This document shows positions 61,201-64,000 of a stretch of DNA of 64,000 bases, piece by piece. How positions within the stretch are numbered: position 1 is the stretch's first letter; the number at the start of each line of letters is the position of its first letter. The translations under genes were made by a program, and so were the position numbers. The stretch is from Acanthornis magna (Eukaryota > Chordata > Aves > Passeriformes > Acanthizidae): the NCBI GenBank assembly GCA_036785705.1, contig JAWUZG010001157.1:1-64000 (forward strand). The letters run 5' to 3'. Under the pieces are notes generated by a model. That model ran no database searches. It worked only from the letters and a program-made list of their open reading frames with translations, and was not told the origin of the DNA.

Positions 61201-61346
61201 TTTAGACTTACAAAACTCGTGCAAGTTCAGCTCCCGGAGAAGGTAGCGTGCGTGAAGAATGTATTCTCCACGTAGCCTCTTCTGTTCGCATCTATGCCGG
61301 ACCGCAGAGAGCCGTCCGCTTCTTTCTCGCGCTTTGCGAGCTAAGA
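58263..61346 (+). repeat. Local dimer duplication: M152-M153 and M158-M159
   Basis: M152 (GGAGATGGCAG near 58,536) and M153 (GATGTCCTGG near 58,805) are repeated by M158 and M159 (near 60,852 and 61,120) at an offset of 2,314 bp (six monomers). Between them, M154-M157 are ordinary A and B units; M155 has a private GAGAGGGAGAG interruption near 59,632 and M157 has TTGCGCGCGC near 60,167. Confidence 0.85.
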
Positions 61347-64000
61347 GCGCCTAGCCGGCTGAGGTGCGTCTTAGGCGACTAGAAGCCGAAGCGAGGTGCC
61401 GGAGAACGCGGAGCTGCTGTGCACCCTGCATTTCACATCCAAACTGCACCGGCAGGCATAGCAGCATGCAGGCTCATCTCCAAAGGATGTTTCTCGCTGC
61501 TACGATGTTCTGGCAGCACCGGGACACGGGGACAATGTGCAGAGAGAGAGGGAGCGAGAGAGAGAGAGAGAAACACTTTGCCCCAGCTTTAGTCTTACAA
61601 AACTCGTGCAGTTGCAGCTCCCGGAGAAGGCAGCGTGCGTGGAGAATGTGTTCTCCACGTAGCCTCTTCTGTTCGCATCTGTGCCGGACCGCAGAGAGCC
61701 GTCCGCTTCTTTCTCGCGCTTTGCGAGCTAAGAGCGCCTAGCCGGCTGAGGTGCGTCTTAGGCGGCTACAAGCCGAAGCGAGGTGCCGGAGAACGCGGAG
61801 CTGCTGTGCACCCTGCATTTCACATCCAAACTGCACCGGCAGGCATAGCAGCATGCAGGCTCATCTCCAAAGGATGTTTCTCGCTGCTACGATGTTCTGG
61901 CAGCACCGGGACACGGGGACAATGTGCAGAGAGAGAGGGAGCGAGAGAGAGAGAGAAACACTTTGCTCCAGCTTTCGACTTACAAAACTCGTGCAAGTTC
62001 AGCTCCCGGAGAAGGTAGCGTGCGTGGAGAATGTATTCTCCACGTAGCCTCTTCTGTTCGCATCTGTGCCGGACCGCAGAGAGCCGTCCGCTTCTTGCTC
62101 GCGCTTTGCGAGCTAAGAGCGCCTAGCCGGCGAAGGTGCGTCTTAAGCGGCTAGAAGCCGAAGCGAGGTGCCGGAGAACGCGGAGCTGCTGTGCACCCTG
62201 CATTTCACATCCAAACTGCACCGGCAGGCATAGCAGCATGCAGGCTCATCTCCAAAGGATGTTTCTCGCTGCTACGATGTTCTGGCAGCACCGCGACACG
62301 GGCACAATGTGCAGAGAGAGAGAGGGAGCGAGAGAGAGAGAGAAACACTTTGCTCCAGCTTTAGTCTTACAAAACTCGTGCAGTTGCAGCTCCCGGAGAA
62401 GGCAGCGTGCGTGGAGAATGTGTTCTCCACGTAGCCTCTTCTGTTCGCATCTGTGCCGGACCGCAGAGAGCCGTCCGCTTCTTTCTCGCGCTTTGCGAGC
62501 TAAGAGCGCCTAGCCGGCTGAGGTACATCTTAGGCGGCTACAAGCCGAAGCGAGGTGCCGGAGAACGCGGAGCTGCTGTGCACCCTGCATTTCACATCCA
62601 AACTGCACCGGCAGGCATAGCAGCATGCAGGCTCATCTCCAAAGGATGTTTCTCGCTGCTACTATGTTCTGGCAGCACCGGGACACGGGGACAATGTGCA
62701 GAGAGAGAGGGAGCGAGAGAGAGAGAGAAACACTTTGCTCCAGCTTTCGACTTACAAAACTCGTGCAAGTTCAGCTCCCGGAGAAGGTAGCGTGCGTGAA
62801 GAATGTATTCTCCACGTAGCCTCTTCTGTTCGCATCTATGCCGGACCTCAGAGAGCCGTCCGCTTCTTTCTCGCGCTTTGCGAGCTAAGAGCGCCTAGCC
62901 GGCTGAGGTGCGTCTTAGGCGACTAGAAGCCGAAGCGAGGTGCCGGAGAACGCGGAGCTGCTGTGCACCCTGCATTTCACATCCAAACTGCACCGGCAGG
63001 CATAGCAGCATGCAGGCTCGTCTCCAAAGGATGTTTCTCGCTGCTACGATGTTCTGGCAGCACCGGGACACGGGCACAATGTGCAGAGAGAGAGGGAGCG
63101 AGAGAGAGAGAGAAACACTTTGCTCCAGCTTTAGACTTACAAAACTCGTGCAAGTTCAGCTCCCGGAGAAGGTAGCGTGCGTGGAGAATGTATTCTCCAC
63201 GTAGCCTCTTCTGTTCGCATCTGTGCCGGACCGCAGAGAGCCGTCCGCTTCTTTCTCGCGCTTTGCGAGCTAAGAGCGCCTAGCCGGCTGAGGTGCGTCT
63301 TAGGCGGCTAGAAGCCGAAGCGAGGTGCCGGAGAACGCGGAGCTGCTGTGCACCCTGCATTTCACATCCAAACTGCACCGGCAGGCATAGCAGCATGCAG
63401 GCTCATCTCCAAAGGATGTTTCTCGCTGCTACGATGTTCTGGCAGCACCGGGACACGGGGACAATGTGCAGAGAGAGAGGGAGCGAGAGAGAGAGAGAAA
63501 CACTTTGCTCCAGCTTTAGACTTACAAAACTCGTGCAAGTTCAGCTCCCGGAGAAGGTAGCGTGCGTGAAGAATGTATTCTCCACGTAGCCTCTTCTGTT
63601 CGCATCTGTGCCGGACCGCAGAGAGCCGTCCGCTTCTTGCTCGCGCTTTGCGAGCTAAGAGCGCCTAGCAGGCAAAGGTGCGTCTTAGGCGGCTACAAGC
63701 CGAAGCGAGGTGCCAGAGAACGCGGAGCTGCTGTGCACCCTTCATTTCACATCCAAACTGCATCGACAGGCGTAGCAGCATGCAGGCTCATCTCCAAAGG
63801 ATGTTTCTCGCTGCTACGATGTTCTGGCAGCACCGGGACACGGGGACAATGTGCAGAGAGAGAGGGAGCGAGAGAGAGAGAGAAACACTTTGCTCCAGCT
63901 TTCGACTTACAAAACTCGTGCAAGTTCAGCTCCCGGAGAAGGTAGCGTGCGTGGAGAATGTATTCTCCACGTAGCCTCTTCTGTTCGCATCTGTGCCGGA
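61347..64000 (+). repeat. Right-end monomers M160-M165 and partial M166
   Basis: M160-M162 resemble M155-M157 at an offset of 1,929 bp (five monomers). M163 has GAGGTACATC, CTACTATGTTC, CGTGAAG, CATCTATGCC and GGACCTCAG. M164 has GCTCGTCTCC. The last unit, starting at 63,661, is S-type (GCCAGAGAACG, GCATCGACAGG) with GGCAAAGG and CCTTCATTTC and is cut by the window edge at 64,000 after 340 bases. The array clearly continues. Confidence 0.9.

Larger units (their letters stand above)
1..64000 (+). repeat. Satellite DNA array, ~386-bp monomer, 165 full copies + 1 partial
   Basis: The same unit recurs head to tail across the whole window, always on the same strand, with no spacer and no foreign insertion. 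Phased at GCGCCTAG (base 1), unit starts fall for example at 1, 8510, 8895, 9280, 14289, 28550, 35109 and 63661, giving a mean of 385.8 bp. From 25,081 onward each complete unit is exactly 385 or 387 bp; the 2-bp difference is nearly always one GA step in the internal GA tract. GC is about 57% by hand count of one unit. Monomers differ from one another by a few percent, while some multi-monomer blocks are virtually identical. Both window ends are inside the array. A centromeric, pericentromeric, subtelomeric or other heterochromatic location is inferred from this organisation only. The species and satellite family are not recognised. Confidence 0.99.

Noticed and set aside
1..64000. Hundreds of overlapping open frames of 60-265 codons on both strands
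   Set aside because: They recur once per monomer in every frame, often begin with GTG rather than ATG, and shift frame because 385 is not divisible by 3. Frame-breaking indels and stops appear freely, and the translations (Arg/Cys-rich, ER repeats from the GA tract) match no family I know. The longest (1,078-1,869 and 58,164-58,961) arise where indels or 387-bp units keep a frame open.
1..64000. CRISPR array
   Set aside because: Units are about 386 bp, abut directly and contain no unique spacers; there are no cas genes.
1..64000. Ribosomal DNA intergenic spacer subrepeats
   Set aside because: GC-rich subrepeats of a few hundred bases can occur in rDNA spacers, but no rRNA gene or recognisable rDNA promoter is present in 64 kb, and a 64 kb uninterrupted run is long for a spacer. 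This cannot be excluded without flanking sequence.
1..64000. Transposon or retroelement array
   Set aside because: No transposase, reverse transcriptase, long terminal repeats or terminal inverted repeats delimit the unit; the internal dyads are short and lie within it.

Overview
The whole 64 kb window is one uninterrupted head-to-tail satellite DNA array. I count 165 complete monomers plus a 340-base partial one at the right edge. All are on the same strand, and there is no unique sequence, transposon insertion, inversion or credible gene anywhere. The monomer is about 386 bp (mean 385.8). From 25,081 to the end every complete unit is exactly 385 or 387 bp. I phase monomers from the first base of the window (GCGCCTAG) and number them M1 to M166. 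Both ends of the window lie inside the array, so its true extent is unknown.

The long head-to-tail array with higher-order structure, the absence of genes and about 57% GC point to a repeat-rich eukaryotic chromosome region (centromeric, pericentromeric, subtelomeric or other heterochromatin). The sequence does not identify the species, and I do not recognise the satellite family. Nothing suggests a bacterial or viral genome.

Each monomer has a constant layout: a GC-rich 5' part with a short hairpin (CGGCT-ACA-AGCCG); a middle part with an interrupted 10-bp inverted repeat; an interrupted GA microsatellite of about 31 bp; a 22-bp near-perfect palindrome; a second small hairpin (CTCGC-GCTTT-GCGAG). 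Monomers fall into recurring 3' types, A (GTATTCTCC at the palindrome) and B (GTGTTCTCC, with a minor GCGTTCTCC form, B'), and 5' types (P, Q, R, S, defined in the entries). These are shuffled as a mosaic.

Layout: 1-2,326 irregular monomers; 2,327-10,051 a tandem duplication of a 10-monomer block (about 3.86 kb each); 10,052-28,164 mixed monomers; 28,165-41,282 two copies of a 17-monomer (6,559 bp) higher-order repeat, itself an 8-monomer block (Y, 3,084 bp) followed by a 9-monomer block (X, 3,475 bp); 41,283-45,914 a 12-monomer derivative of X carrying three extra monomers; 45,915-48,228 a partial X plus a 770-bp dimer duplication; 48,229-64,000 a mosaic with degenerate X pieces, a block shared with 22.8-24.3 kb, and short local duplications.

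Two signals stand out beyond plain tandem repetition. Many differences between monomers are C-to-T or G-to-A changes at CpG sites, as expected from methylated cytosine, although the monomer still keeps CpG close to its expected frequency. Single-base indels are strongly clustered (1-8.16, 10.48-11.29, 19.76-20.95 and 23.74-24.65 kb), while the other stretches are almost indel-free; this looks more like sequence or assembly quality than biology. I found no evidence of a new protein-coding or RNA-guided system. The many open frames are by-products of a GC-rich repeat.
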